This document shows, piece by piece, positions 39,395 to 48,644 of a stretch of DNA of 64,000 nt. The stretch comes from a virus, in IMG/VR virus record IMGVR_UViG_3300027816_000087, positions 25,073 to 89,072 of that record. One strand, given 5' to 3'. Position 1 is the first letter of the stretch; every line of letters begins with the position of its first letter. Made by a program: the position numbers and the translations under genes. Below the pieces are notes generated by a model. The model worked only from the letters and a program-made list of their open reading frames with translations. It was not told where the DNA came from and did no database searches.

Positions 39395-42300
39395 CGATTG
39401 CTAATTAGAAGTTTTTCATTAGAAAGCTTAAATAGCATTTTATTTTTACCACTAGCTGTTTTTCTTAAAAATACACGATTTATATTATGTCTAAACTTTT
39501 TACGCTCAAGAGGATTTTTACCATAGTTTACATAATCTTGATTAATAGGATACTCATATCCATTTCCTTTTGTAGTAAACATCGGAACAACTCCTGTTGA
39601 ACTAAACTCACCTCTATTTTTAGTAATGTCCCAAAACTGATTAAATCTATATTTTTGTTCCTCTTTAGAAAAATAAATATCTATAGAGTCAAAATTAATC
39701 GTTGGTTGAGATATAAGAGCTAATGGATTGTTCTTTGGTTTAATTGTCAAATTAAGCAATCCAGAAATTTGCTCTGAGTTATATATTATAGCTTGATCAA
39801 AGTTTTCATCAAGTACATGAAATCTATCTCTACAGTCATTGTAGTAATTATACACCTCAAGCATATATTCAACATTTCTTACAGATGTCACTGTTTGACC
39901 TGTTGATGAAATAAACTCTATTTCAAAAGGATAATCTTTATTATAAAAATTACAATAATTATCACAACGAACATTATGCTTCCATATACTATTTGTATTA
40001 ACACTCATAAAATGAGTCTTACTTGGAAGTAACGCTGTTGGTTTCCAATCATGAAAACTTATCCAAGTTTGTGATTTTGTATCATAACTAGCTGTCCAAC
40101 TTATATCTTCAAAATAATTAGTATCTTTTAAACTAATTTTAGCTCTACCAGATAAAAAAGTTATTCCATCATCAGCTAATACTATATTATCTCTAATAGG
40201 TATATAATCTTTTTTTGTAATGTAAAATACTTCATTTACATTATCATATGTGCATTGAACACCCACACCTTCTATAGGGTTATCAAAAAGTTTATAATTT
40301 GAAAATTTTTCTACAAGTCTTGATGGAAGATATTTTGCAAACCACCACTTCAATCCTGAATTAGATATTTCATTTAACTGTCCAATATATTGAAATATTT
40401 TACCTTGATTTTGACTCACCCAAAATACACCTTTTCTTGTACTTATAGCAGAGTTTCTGTTTTGACAAGAACCATATTCATAAGAATCATCTGCATTTAC
40501 AATCGCTTGTAATTGCTGAGTTCCTGTAAATAATCCTCCATCACCAATAGTCACCTTTGTATTTGTAGCATCTAATTTTAGTTCTTCTACACCTAAAAAC
40601 TGCAAAGGACTACTTTGTTTCATCATAAACAAAGCACCTGTTTTATTTACAGATTTAATTGATGTTACAGGTGTTGGAAATTCTTTATAATTATTTGTTA
40701 GAAAAACACGCCAATTATCTTTTTTAGATTCTTGTTGTTGAGGAAGTGAGTATATCACTTTGTTAGGCTGATATGAAAAACATGTAGAAGATACAATTGG
40801 ATCATAATCTCTTGGTAATAAAGAAGCCCAACTAACATTATTATTAAATAGTTTAGATACACTTAATGAATAATCATATTTATAATAGTTACCAGCTACA
40901 ATTATATCACTCCTAAACATTCCTGATAAATCAGTAAATGAATTAATATCATAATGTCTAGCATTAATATCATCTTCCCAATCTCTATATGCAAGATTAA
41001 TTTCTGATTCTACAAAAAAATCTCTAACTCCTGAATTAAAAAGATAAAAATAACCTTTATTTAAATAAAAGAAATTTGCATTTTCAACTTTATCAAGACT
41101 TCTAAGCTCACTTGCTTTTTCAGCAAATAATCCAATATATTTTTGATTATTAATCCAATAACGAGGATAAGGAATTGCTGGATACAATGTGTAGTTAAAT
41201 TCAGAACCATCTGGTTCACCTTGCATCCATGTTGAAAAGAAAAACATTGTATTTTTTTCGGTAAATCTATTTATATAGGTATCACCTCCAAATAATACAT
41301 TACTTGTTAATCGAGATGTTGTAGAAGCAATTGTGGGTTCAATACATGTAGAAATAGGTAATTGCTCAACTGATTCTAATTGTCCATATTGACTTGGAAT
41401 TGAAAGTTTAAGAGCACCGTAATAAGAGCAAATATTAGATGTAACAGATTTATTGTAATCTGTGTTTATGTCGCCAATTGTAAATCTACTATTGTCTACA
41501 ACTGAAGAAGGATTATCTATTGTATTTCCAACTTCTAATACAACAAATCTACTTCTATTTATATTATTAACTTGATATTGTGCTGTAAATTGTTGAATAG
41601 AAGAATCAATATATCTTGCATCAATAATTTCTCTACGCATATTTCCTTGAATATTCGTTTGCGATTCAGAATAAAAACCGTGAGAATTATATTGAGCTGC
41701 AAATTGTCTAAATGGCATTAACGCTAATGCCATTGCTAAAGATTGTTCTTTATAAGTTTTTACACCAAACAATAAAGTGTAAGCACCTGCAAATATAGAG
41801 TTTGCAATTATAGCTCCTGCTGTTGCTATTGTAGCAATACCACCAGAAACACCTTCAGCAATAACGTATGGAATTCCAATATTTTGCACAGGTAATGGTG
41901 AATCTCCACCTATTTGATATGTTAATCCACCTGCAATAGCAGCAACTGCTTGAATTGTTGCAACAGCAGATGCAAATATATCTAAAGCAGTATCAAGATC
42001 ATTTGTTATTTGTTTAAACTTAGGGTGAAGATATGGAACTTCAAATCTACCTTTTGCTTCACCATATAATTCTTGATATATTTTAATTTCATTAGGATTT
42101 AAAAAAGGATTTGAAAATGCAACTTCTGGACCATGAAATGAAAATACATCTTTTCTATAAGCTGTTGATTTAGGAGAATTTGGTTTGTCATTTTTAGGAC
42201 CATTTTTTCCATCTTGCTCAACAGATGTTATATAACTATCTGGACGAAGATCGTTATAGGGATAGTTTTGATAAAGACCTTTAATAGTAGGACTTTCAAC

Positions 42301-43938
42301 AACTTTATATTCCCTCATATTATTTAAAATACCTTTAGAAATAATTGATTTATTTCCTTCTCTTGAACCTCTAAGAATTTCATAACCAACAATTGATTCA
42401 ATTGGATTACCGTTTTCGTCTAAAGGATGCTGTATATTATTAAATTGAACACCTAAAATTGTTATTGTATTACCAGAATTACCAAAATGATTTAATAATG
42501 GGTTTACTGTTATATCAGGAAATTTATGATGTCTAATTGGTTTACCACATAACTCACCCCATATATCTGGTCTATCAGCAGGGTATCTTTCTGTAGATTC
42601 CCAATATCCCATTCTACCTGATGCAACCACTTTACCTCCATCACTTAGCTTATAAGCTGTTGTTGAATCAATACTTCCTGTATTATATACTTGCCATTTT
42701 TTCATTTTAACACCACTTGCTGTTTCAAAAACATCAGTGTTTATAACAAATGATAAATCAGATGATACTGATTCTCTACCTGGAATATGATATGACTCAG
42801 AGCGTTCTCCTGTATTATAAATCCATCTTATAAAAAAAGAATATTGTTCATCTCTTAAATAACCAGTATTGTTGCCACCTTTTATATAATAAGAAGCTGG
42901 ATATTCAACAGCCACCCAACTAGTTTTAATTTCATTTGCTAAAGGTTGATAATTAAACTTAAACTTACTATATGTACCTACACGCAATAAATAGTTATTA
43001 ACAGAAAACATTGCATCTGTTTTCTCAACAGGTTCAGATCTAAATACAACATCTGAAATTGGAACTGTAATGTATTCAGGGTCCCATCTATCTACATATA
43101 TTCTACCTTGAGATGTAGAATAATACCCTATTCTTTTAGCAACGGATTGTTGATTTATATTAGCTACAATAACAAGTTCAAATTCGTCAAATGATTGATC
43201 TATTTCTTTTATTTCAAGAATAAGAGATGAACTTACATTTTCATGAGTAAATAATCCCTGCACCTCAGATAAACCAATGTAGTCAGTTACCTTCACTTGA
43301 TTTATTGTATACGCTATACAAGCTTGGTAAGATCCATTTGGTAGTGTACCTGCTATATTACCAGCTTTAATATCAATACAAGGATATTTAATTAAAGAAA
43401 CAATTCTTATAGCTTCACAATCTAACTCAGTTGTAAATTCTTTAACTATACAATCATTTACTACCTTTTCTGTATATTTAAAAGGAATATCATCAATATT
43501 TAAACTACGAGTGGGATTCAACCCATCATCCCAATAAATCATTTTATCACAATCAAATCTATCTCTAAAAACACCTGTTATAAGATTTGTTGTTTTAAAA
43601 TTAAGACAATCACTATTTATTATTTTTCTATAAGAACATTCTGATTCATCAAATATTCCTATTTCAGATTTTATATTATTAGTTGTAAATACAACCCATC
43701 TATCTCCTTCTATATGAATAGACCCAATATAAGTATATGGAAGTTGAACACAAAATAAATTAGAAGGTTCGTTACCAATAACTCCTACATTACCTTCATA
43801 AGAATTATTAACAGCATTACGCGCATGTGTGTACAATCCTTCTCCTACAAAAGATTCATTGTAATCTTTAACCATTCCTTTTGTAAAGGAATTTGTACTA
43901 GTTAAAGGATTGCTACCACCTTGTTCTTGTTTAGCCAT
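39391..43938 (-). CDS. Tail muzzle / stabilisation protein (P22 gp10-like, crAss gp44-like)
   Basis: The 1,515-residue product begins with a Ser/Thr/Gly-rich leader and then 'FTKGMVKDYNESFVGEG', followed by beta-rich sequence with repeated 'WVVFTTNN'- and 'MIYWDDGLNPTRSLNID'-type blades. This is the pattern of the large beta-propeller-containing stabilisation protein that forms the tail muzzle in crAss-like phages. Residues about 640-740 are hydrophobic and Ala/Gly-rich, an inserted segment. Adaptor-like genes lie directly upstream and the cargo genes directly downstream, the same neighbourhood as in described crAss-like genomes. Its start overlaps the upstream zincin gene by 8 bases. The family call rests on sequence style, length and context, without an alignment. 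Confidence 0.75.
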   Translation of the reverse strand: MAKQEQGGSNPLTSTNSFTKGMVKDYNESFVGEGLYTHARNAVNNSYEGNVGVIGNEPSNLFCVQLPYTYIGSIHIEGDRWVVFTTNNIKSEIGIFDESECSYRKIINSDCLNFKTTNLITGVFRDRFDCDKMIYWDDGLNPTRSLNIDDIPFKYTEKVVNDCIVKEFTTELDCEAIRIVSLIKYPCIDIKAGNIAGTLPNGSYQACIAYTINQVKVTDYIGLSEVQGLFTHENVSSSLILEIKEIDQSFDEFELVIVANINQQSVAKRIGYYSTSQGRIYVDRWDPEYITVPISDVVFRSEPVEKTDAMFSVNNYLLRVGTYSKFKFNYQPLANEIKTSWVAVEYPASYYIKGGNNTGYLRDEQYSFFIRWIYNTGERSESYHIPGRESVSSDLSFVINTDVFETASGVKMKKWQVYNTGSIDSTTAYKLSDGGKVVASGRMGYWESTERYPADRPDIWGELCGKPIRHHKFPDITVNPLLNHFGNSGNTITILGVQFNNIQHPLDENGNPIESIVGYEILRGSREGNKSIISKGILNNMREYKVVESPTIKGLYQNYPYNDLRPDSYITSVEQDGKNGPKNDKPNSPKSTAYRKDVFSFHGPEVAFSNPFLNPNEIKIYQELYGEAKGRFEVPYLHPKFKQITNDLDTALDIFASAVATIQAVAAIAGGLTYQIGGDSPLPVQNIGIPYVIAEGVSGGIATIATAGAIIANSIFAGAYTLLFGVKTYKEQSLAMALALMPFRQFAAQYNSHGFYSESQTNIQGNMRREIIDARYIDSSIQQFTAQYQVNNINRSRFVVLEVGNTIDNPSSVVDNSRFTIGDINTDYNKSVTSNICSYYGALKLSIPSQYGQLESVEQLPISTCIEPTIASTTSRLTSNVLFGGDTYINRFTEKNTMFFFSTWMQGEPDGSEFNYTLYPAIPYPRYWINNQKYIGLFAEKASELRSLDKVENANFFYLNKGYFYLFNSGVRDFFVESEINLAYRDWEDDINARHYDINSFTDLSGMFRSDIIVAGNYYKYDYSLSVSKLFNNNVSWASLLPRDYDPIVSSTCFSYQPNKVIYSLPQQQESKKDNWRVFLTNNYKEFPTPVTSIKSVNKTGALFMMKQSSPLQFLGVEELKLDATNTKVTIGDGGLFTGTQQLQAIVNADDSYEYGSCQNRNSAISTRKGVFWVSQNQGKIFQYIGQLNEISNSGLKWWFAKYLPSRLVEKFSNYKLFDNPIEGVGVQCTYDNVNEVFYITKKDYIPIRDNIVLADDGITFLSGRAKISLKDTNYFEDISWTASYDTKSQTWISFHDWKPTALLPSKTHFMSVNTNSIWKHNVRCDNYCNFYNKDYPFEIEFISSTGQTVTSVRNVEYMLEVYNYYNDCRDRFHVLDENFDQAIIYNSEQISGLLNLTIKPKNNPLALISQPTINFDSIDIYFSKEEQKYRFNQFWDITKNRGEFSSTGVVPMFTTKGNGYEYPINQDYVNYGKNPLERKKFRHNINRVFLRKTASGKNKMLFKLSNEKLLISNR

Positions 43939-44290
43939 TATTTACTTCTATTGCTTTTTTCTTCAAAAATTTATAAACATCTCCTGTAATATGCCCAACT
44001 AACCATGCTTGAGCTTCTTCATCTTTTATATCTCTATCCTCGGTAATTTTCATTACAGCATGAAACACTTCATGAGCAATTGTATTATGAGAAAGATATT
44101 TTACATCTATAAAAAGAAAGTATTTGTCAATGTCTGGTGTAAATAAAACTCCCTCAGCACTATCTTCAAATACTTCATCCATTTTATATTTTTTATACAC
44201 TTTATTTATTTCAGCGTTTAACTGATCTAAAACATAAAATTGAAGCTCGCAATTATATGTTGGTAGCTTAATTTTTAGTGTATATTTCAT
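43931..44290 (-). CDS. Small zincin-type metalloprotease-like protein
   Basis: The 119-residue product has HEVFH at residues 73-77, a canonical HExxH zinc helix, and a downstream 'DEEAQAWLVGHI' that can provide the third ligand (E91 or E92). It is a minimal one-domain zincin, shorter than IrrE/ImmA-type proteins and lacking a DNA-binding domain. It sits between an adaptor-like gene and the muzzle gene, so a role in virion maturation or tail assembly is plausible. Activity is unproven; the motif is clear. Confidence 0.7.
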   Translation of the reverse strand: MKYTLKIKLPTYNCELQFYVLDQLNAEINKVYKKYKMDEVFEDSAEGVLFTPDIDKYFLFIDVKYLSHNTIAHEVFHAVMKITEDRDIKDEEAQAWLVGHITGDVYKFLKKKAIEVNNG

Positions 44291-44292
44291 AA

Positions 44293-45150
44293 CTATAATC
44301 CTCCGTATGATTTAAACATATCGTAGTACTTATAATATTGTGCTTTTCTATTAGTTTCCCACAACTGTTGCATCTCTTCAAAATTAGGCGTGTTAACAAT
44401 AGTAAGAGCATTATTTCTAGCTGGTCTCATACGTTGCTCAATTAACTGCATTCTCTGAACAACATCTTCACCATTAATATATAAATTTTCAAGAATACGT
44501 TGTTTTAGAGCATACTCATAGTATTCATTTATAACAGGATGATCCAAAACTAATAAGTTTCCATGATCATCTTCTAATGCTCCTTGATATGATATAAAAA
44601 CATTTCCTTTATCAAGATTTGTGTAAATAAATCCATTTTTAATATATCCTGTAGGAAAGCTATTATCTAAAGCATCTGTTCTACCAGTAGTTGCAACAAT
44701 CTTAATATCTACAAATTGCTTGTATGTTCTAACTTCTTGCTTACGTTTTTCTATCACTTGTACATAAATCTTCTCACCATTCTGACATTCTTGTACATAT
44801 GTTGCTTCACATTCACATCCTGTATTACATCCACATTTAGGACAACTATCCATTATTACATTTTCAGTATGTCTACCATGTAATACTGGATCTCTAAGCG
44901 TATACTCTCCACAAAGTTTAGCATAATTGAGAACATAAAAATCATCAGGAAGTTTCATCTTCTTACTTTCAATCTCTAACACCTTCTCTTTTGTACCATG
45001 AATTCTAAGTCCTAAATCATAACTTACCCTTTGAGCCACCTTAATTAATTGTCCTGGCTCAATCATACCTTCTGTATTAAACATTGTAAAATCTGTAATC
45101 ACCTCTGCAAGAAGCTGATCAAACGTGCGATATTTTAATTCTGTCTTCAT
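44293..45150 (-). CDS. Ring/adaptor-like tail protein with a Cys cluster
   Basis: The 285-residue product starts 'MKTELKYRTFDQLLAEV', a helical N-terminus as in crAss-like ring proteins of the portal-tail vestibule. Around residue 103-116 is a Cys cluster, 'CPKCGCNTGCEC', that could bind zinc. The C-terminal 90 residues are long charged helices with aromatic residues. It lies directly upstream of the zincin and the muzzle genes in the order expected for collar proteins. The Cys cluster inserted in an adaptor is unusual. Confidence comes mainly from context. Confidence 0.55.
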   Translation of the reverse strand: MKTELKYRTFDQLLAEVITDFTMFNTEGMIEPGQLIKVAQRVSYDLGLRIHGTKEKVLEIESKKMKLPDDFYVLNYAKLCGEYTLRDPVLHGRHTENVIMDSCPKCGCNTGCECEATYVQECQNGEKIYVQVIEKRKQEVRTYKQFVDIKIVATTGRTDALDNSFPTGYIKNGFIYTNLDKGNVFISYQGALEDDHGNLLVLDHPVINEYYEYALKQRILENLYINGEDVVQRMQLIEQRMRPARNNALTIVNTPNFEEMQQLWETNRKAQYYKYYDMFKSYGGL

Positions 45151-45155
45151 AGATA

Positions 45156-45830
45156 TTAGCGAGTTAAGCTTTGTTTATCGTTATCAGTATCAGCAGGAAT
45201 TTGAAGCATTGTTCCTAAATCTTTAAATACTTGAGATTCAATCTCACCCCATAAATAATCAGGTACATTAAAACTCATATCTTGTTTTTGCATGCAAAAA
45301 TCATCTTTACATGTAAATTGACTAATATCATCTTCAAATATTCCTTCTATCATAACAGCATCCCAATCAAGATTAGGAAAATATAAATAATCATTCATGT
45401 ACCAAAAATACTTAGTCTTATTATACTTAGCATTCTTAGATTTAGAACTATAAACGTATGTAGAAGGAAGAATAGGTTGAAGACGTTCTGATCCATCTAT
45501 TGAACTAACACTTCTAATAAGTGGCCCCCAATATCCCTGAAGAAAAACAGGAAGTTTTTCTTTTGTTCTTTTAATTGTGCAATTAGAAGTAATACCTGTA
45601 CATTGAGCTTCCACTTTATCAACTTCTATAAGCTCAACAAAATCAAGTGTTTGAATAACAGCAGAAAAAGAAAGAAGTTTACTTTTAGAATCTTCACGCT
45701 TCATTAACCATTTAGCATGCTTAAGAACAAAACTATAAATAACACGATCAGTTAGCAAGGCATCTTGTCTAACTGCTTTTACTTGAGTACGAATTCTGGA
45801 GCATACATCTCCTATTGTTACTTTAGCCAT
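45156..45830 (-). CDS. Ring/adaptor-like structural protein
   Basis: The 224-residue product begins 'MAKVTIGDVCSRIRTQVKAV' and shows helix-strand alternation, with a central beta-rich region ('STYVYSSKSKNAKYNKTKYFWYMNDYLYFPNLDWD'; read as separate strands). This layout is common to crAss-like ring proteins that attach below the portal. The gene lies between two other small genes and ends 5 bases before the next one starts, which indicates co-transcription. No catalytic motif is visible. Confidence 0.5.
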   Translation of the reverse strand: MAKVTIGDVCSRIRTQVKAVRQDALLTDRVIYSFVLKHAKWLMKREDSKSKLLSFSAVIQTLDFVELIEVDKVEAQCTGITSNCTIKRTKEKLPVFLQGYWGPLIRSVSSIDGSERLQPILPSTYVYSSKSKNAKYNKTKYFWYMNDYLYFPNLDWDAVMIEGIFEDDISQFTCKDDFCMQKQDMSFNVPDYLWGEIESQVFKDLGTMLQIPADTDNDKQSLTR

Positions 45831-45831
45831 T

Positions 45832-46416
45832 TTAATCTAGATTAAATTCATCATATTCTTGAAGCAAATCTTTTGTTTCTTTTTTCTTAAATTGTACAAA
45901 ACTTTGATTTCTAAATATTCTACTCACTCTCACCATATTATCAACCATGACATATTTCTTCCATTCTTTAGGATAGGTTTGGCCTACGCTTCTTTTAAAA
46001 TCTCTTACTGCTGTAAACCCCCATAATTCATGATTTCTAAATTTATATTTACCTTCATAGTTTGTATAAAAGATTTTAGCAACATATTGATCTGATTCCC
46101 AATTTTGATTTTGAATCTTTACACCATAGTGTTCTGATTTTTTAAAATCAACATTGCTTTTCTTTCTTGGACAAGTTCCTATAAAAATATACCCTAATTG
46201 TTCTGGTAGTTCCACTCCATCTCTACTCTCTATTACAGATTGCCAAATCTTACCATTAAATGTTTTAATAACTTCTTTAAATTTATTTAAACAAATTCTT
46301 TCAAGATGAGGATTTTCTTCAAGGAACTTATTGTAAATATCTATGTTGGTAAGATTTAATTTCTTAGGTCTATACCTAGGAGCATTTAAATCTGGTTTTT
46401 TATAAGGTTTTGACAC
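45832..46416 (-). CDS. Hypothetical protein in the tail module
   Basis: The 194-residue product is strongly basic at its N-terminus (MSKPYKKPDLNAPRYRPKKL) and rich in aromatic residues later ('KYKFRNHELWGFTAV'). It ends acidic. I do not recognise the family. It abuts the adaptor-like gene, leaving one base between them, so it probably belongs to the tail or collar module. Confidence 0.5.
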   Translation of the reverse strand: MSKPYKKPDLNAPRYRPKKLNLTNIDIYNKFLEENPHLERICLNKFKEVIKTFNGKIWQSVIESRDGVELPEQLGYIFIGTCPRKKSNVDFKKSEHYGVKIQNQNWESDQYVAKIFYTNYEGKYKFRNHELWGFTAVRDFKRSVGQTYPKEWKKYVMVDNMVRVSRIFRNQSFVQFKKKETKDLLQEYDEFNLD

Positions 46417-46477
46417 AATGATCTACATTAATAATTTACTAAAAACTTGGAACATTTTAAAATTAAACTTAGAAGGT

Positions 46478-47791
46478 TTAGGCATTATAGGTAAACTCCG
46501 AAATTTTACCATGTTTCCTATCGTGGATTTCCATAATAGCTTGGCGTTTAGAGCCAGTGAATTTATTATGATAGTGCCAATAATCAGATCTTGAAAGAGA
46601 AGGAAGGTGTTTAATAGCAAACCCATGCACCTCATTGTCAGTAACAAACTCAGTTACCTTCTTACTATGAAAATGTCCTGTATAACAAGTTCTATAACTT
46701 GTATCACCCCATTGCTTAGGGAATTCTGTAGCATATACAAGAGGTGTGTTTTTCTTTGTTACATCACCATGTTCAAAAGCAAAAAAGTTGTTACCAAAGG
46801 TTACAACTTTTCTTTCAGAATAATCTACGTTAAACTTAATATCAGATTGGTTAAAACATTTAGATAGAGAATGTGCTATATGATATGAGCTTAATCTATC
46901 ATGATTACCAGGAACATACACAACTTCTAGTGTTTCACAAAAGTTTTTAATAAAACTAATAGACCAATGTAAAGCATCAAACGCTTGATTATAAGCCTCT
47001 TGTGCTTTAAGCTCATTATCTACAGGTGTGCCCTTTGTAGTTTTACCATCAAAACTATCCATATTTAAAAGATCACCTCCTACAACATATATAATTTTTT
47101 CTAATCTATGACTCGCGTACGCGCGCATGACTAGATCTCTTACAGCATTTTTAAAGTCTTCTGTTATTGTAAAATTGTCCTCTTTGCCAAAATGTAAATC
47201 TTGTATAGATAATACTCCGCAAGAGGAATTTTCGTATTTATCGTTGATAATAACCTCTGTGATTGGTTGGTAACTAGGCTTAAATGTTTCAAGCGTTTTT
47301 GCAAGTAGGTCGATTTCATTAATTTGTTTTTGCGTTACCATTGCTGACACTAACCAATAATCTTTATGTTGCTTATTCCAATAAGAACTAAGCTTCCATT
47401 TGTTAGTATCAATCTTTAATATTCTGATTATTTCTTCTGGAGACTTAGGCTCTGAGAAAGCCACTCCTTTTATTTCTGCTGATCCTTGATCAAGATCTTC
47501 TTTAAATTCAATTACCTTTTCTTTTTTCTGGTTAATTGCTTCTATTAAATGATCTTCTAAATTAGCAATATACTCTGTTTTAAGTGCTTCGTCATCAATC
47601 AAGTCTAACATTCGTTTTCCTACAATATCAACCATGCTATCTTCTAGCTCGTCTTGTAGTGTGGATTTAATGTCAAGAATTTGTCTTTTGATGTCTTGGT
47701 ATTTTTCAAGAGAAATACCTAATTTTGAAGCACAAAACTCATCAGATTTCTTCCATCTTAATGAGCCATAAACCAGTTTAATTAAATTCAT
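46478..47791 (-). CDS. Calcineurin-like metallophosphoesterase
   Basis: The 437-residue product carries the full two-metal phosphoesterase signature: DLH (D198, H200), GGD (D240), GNHD (N296-D298), HGD (H341) and GHFH (H373, H375). These give a binuclear metal site, as in Mre11/SbcD and related phosphodiesterases. The first 190 residues are helical and lack a known domain. The gene follows a strong terminator and a promoter-like element, so it starts a new transcription unit. Substrate cannot be inferred; DNA ends and cyclic nucleotides are both possible. Confidence 0.85.
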   Translation of the reverse strand: MNLIKLVYGSLRWKKSDEFCASKLGISLEKYQDIKRQILDIKSTLQDELEDSMVDIVGKRMLDLIDDEALKTEYIANLEDHLIEAINQKKEKVIEFKEDLDQGSAEIKGVAFSEPKSPEEIIRILKIDTNKWKLSSYWNKQHKDYWLVSAMVTQKQINEIDLLAKTLETFKPSYQPITEVIINDKYENSSCGVLSIQDLHFGKEDNFTITEDFKNAVRDLVMRAYASHRLEKIIYVVGGDLLNMDSFDGKTTKGTPVDNELKAQEAYNQAFDALHWSISFIKNFCETLEVVYVPGNHDRLSSYHIAHSLSKCFNQSDIKFNVDYSERKVVTFGNNFFAFEHGDVTKKNTPLVYATEFPKQWGDTSYRTCYTGHFHSKKVTEFVTDNEVHGFAIKHLPSLSRSDYWHYHNKFTGSKRQAIMEIHDRKHGKISEFTYNA

Positions 47792-47827
47792 ATTATTAGA
47801 TGTTGGTATATGGAGGATAAAGTTATG

Positions 47828-47843
47828 GTTTATATTTTAATAA
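47828..47843 (-). promoter_or_regulatory. Promoter-like AT element upstream of the phosphoesterase
   Basis: On the - strand the sequence reads TTATTAAAATATAAAC, a relative of the elements at 61756-61771 and 49978-49993. It lies 37 bases upstream of the ATG and just downstream of the terminator at 47859-47888. In AT-rich DNA this can be chance; the position is the main support. Confidence 0.35.
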
Positions 47844-47858
47844 ACAAAATAATTTTCT

Positions 47859-47888
47859 AAAAAAAAGCCCTCCCTAGAAAAGGAGGGC
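47859..47888 (-). terminator. Intrinsic terminator after the tail-fibre block
   Basis: GCCCTCC (47867-47873) pairs with GGAGGGC (47882-47888) around an 8-base loop. On the - strand the stem is followed by a run of eight T. It lies between the 232-residue gene and the phosphoesterase gene, in a 151-base gap. Confidence 0.9.
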
Positions 47889-47942
47889 GTAGATTAGTCG
47901 AAGAAAACCAACTAAACTCCGACATTTTTAATTATTTTAAAA

Positions 47943-48641
47943 TTAATTTACTACTACTACAGGAGCGGTAGTAGTTGGTGTTGTAGGATTATAATCAGGT
48001 CCACAAGAACATGCTGATTCTAATCCAGTATCAAGAGGTATATCACCATTATCAACAATTTCATCCCACGTAAATAATGGAAGTAAATAATAAGGATTAA
48101 CAACTTGAATAGTTGCATCATATATTTTTACTTGCATTTTTTTTGCAATAGAAGGTACTGTTTTAAAACAAAAAACTCTTGTAGAAACATTTTGATTATT
48201 TTGTGTAAACACTGTAATATTTGATATTAGCCCATTTAAAGAAACACTTTCTAATCCAGCAGTGTACTGAGAAAAAAGAGTAAAATTTGTAGTTGCACCA
48301 TCTAATCCTTCATCAGTAACAGAAGTAGTAAATTCATAAAAAACTCCATCAATTACTATACCTAAAATTTGTACTGTTTCATTTGGATCTTCTAAAGTAT
48401 TATCATTACTTTGAACATTATAATAAAATAAATAACAAGTAAGTTCTTCTAATCCATCTAGATCGACACAATCTGTTTGTAGTAGATCTTTATCAGTAGC
48501 AGCTACTAATGTAGCACCAGGAGGTAATACAAAAGAATTACCTGCATTTAATGTAATAGATACATATGTAGGAACACATGTTGTAGTGCTTGTTGTTGGT
48601 GTAGGAACACCTACAGAAGCATATGGATTAGGAATAGACAT
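47943..48641 (-). CDS. Thr-flanked tail-fibre or decoration protein
   Basis: The 232-residue product has Thr-rich tails at both ends ('PTPTTSTTTC' near residue 14; 'PTTPTTTAPVVVVN' at the end) around a beta-rich core. It is the last gene before the terminator. The layout (stalk, core, stalk) suggests an exposed virion protein. No enzyme motif is present. Confidence 0.55.
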   Translation of the reverse strand: MSIPNPYASVGVPTPTTSTTTCVPTYVSITLNAGNSFVLPPGATLVAATDKDLLQTDCVDLDGLEELTCYLFYYNVQSNDNTLEDPNETVQILGIVIDGVFYEFTTSVTDEGLDGATTNFTLFSQYTAGLESVSLNGLISNITVFTQNNQNVSTRVFCFKTVPSIAKKMQVKIYDATIQVVNPYYLLPLFTWDEIVDNGDIPLDTGLESACSCGPDYNPTTPTTTAPVVVVN

Positions 48642-48644
48642 ATA

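Noticed and set aside
46423-46647. A 74-codon frame overlapping the end of the phosphoesterase gene
   Set aside because: It lies almost wholly inside the phosphoesterase in another frame, with no domain or protein-like composition.
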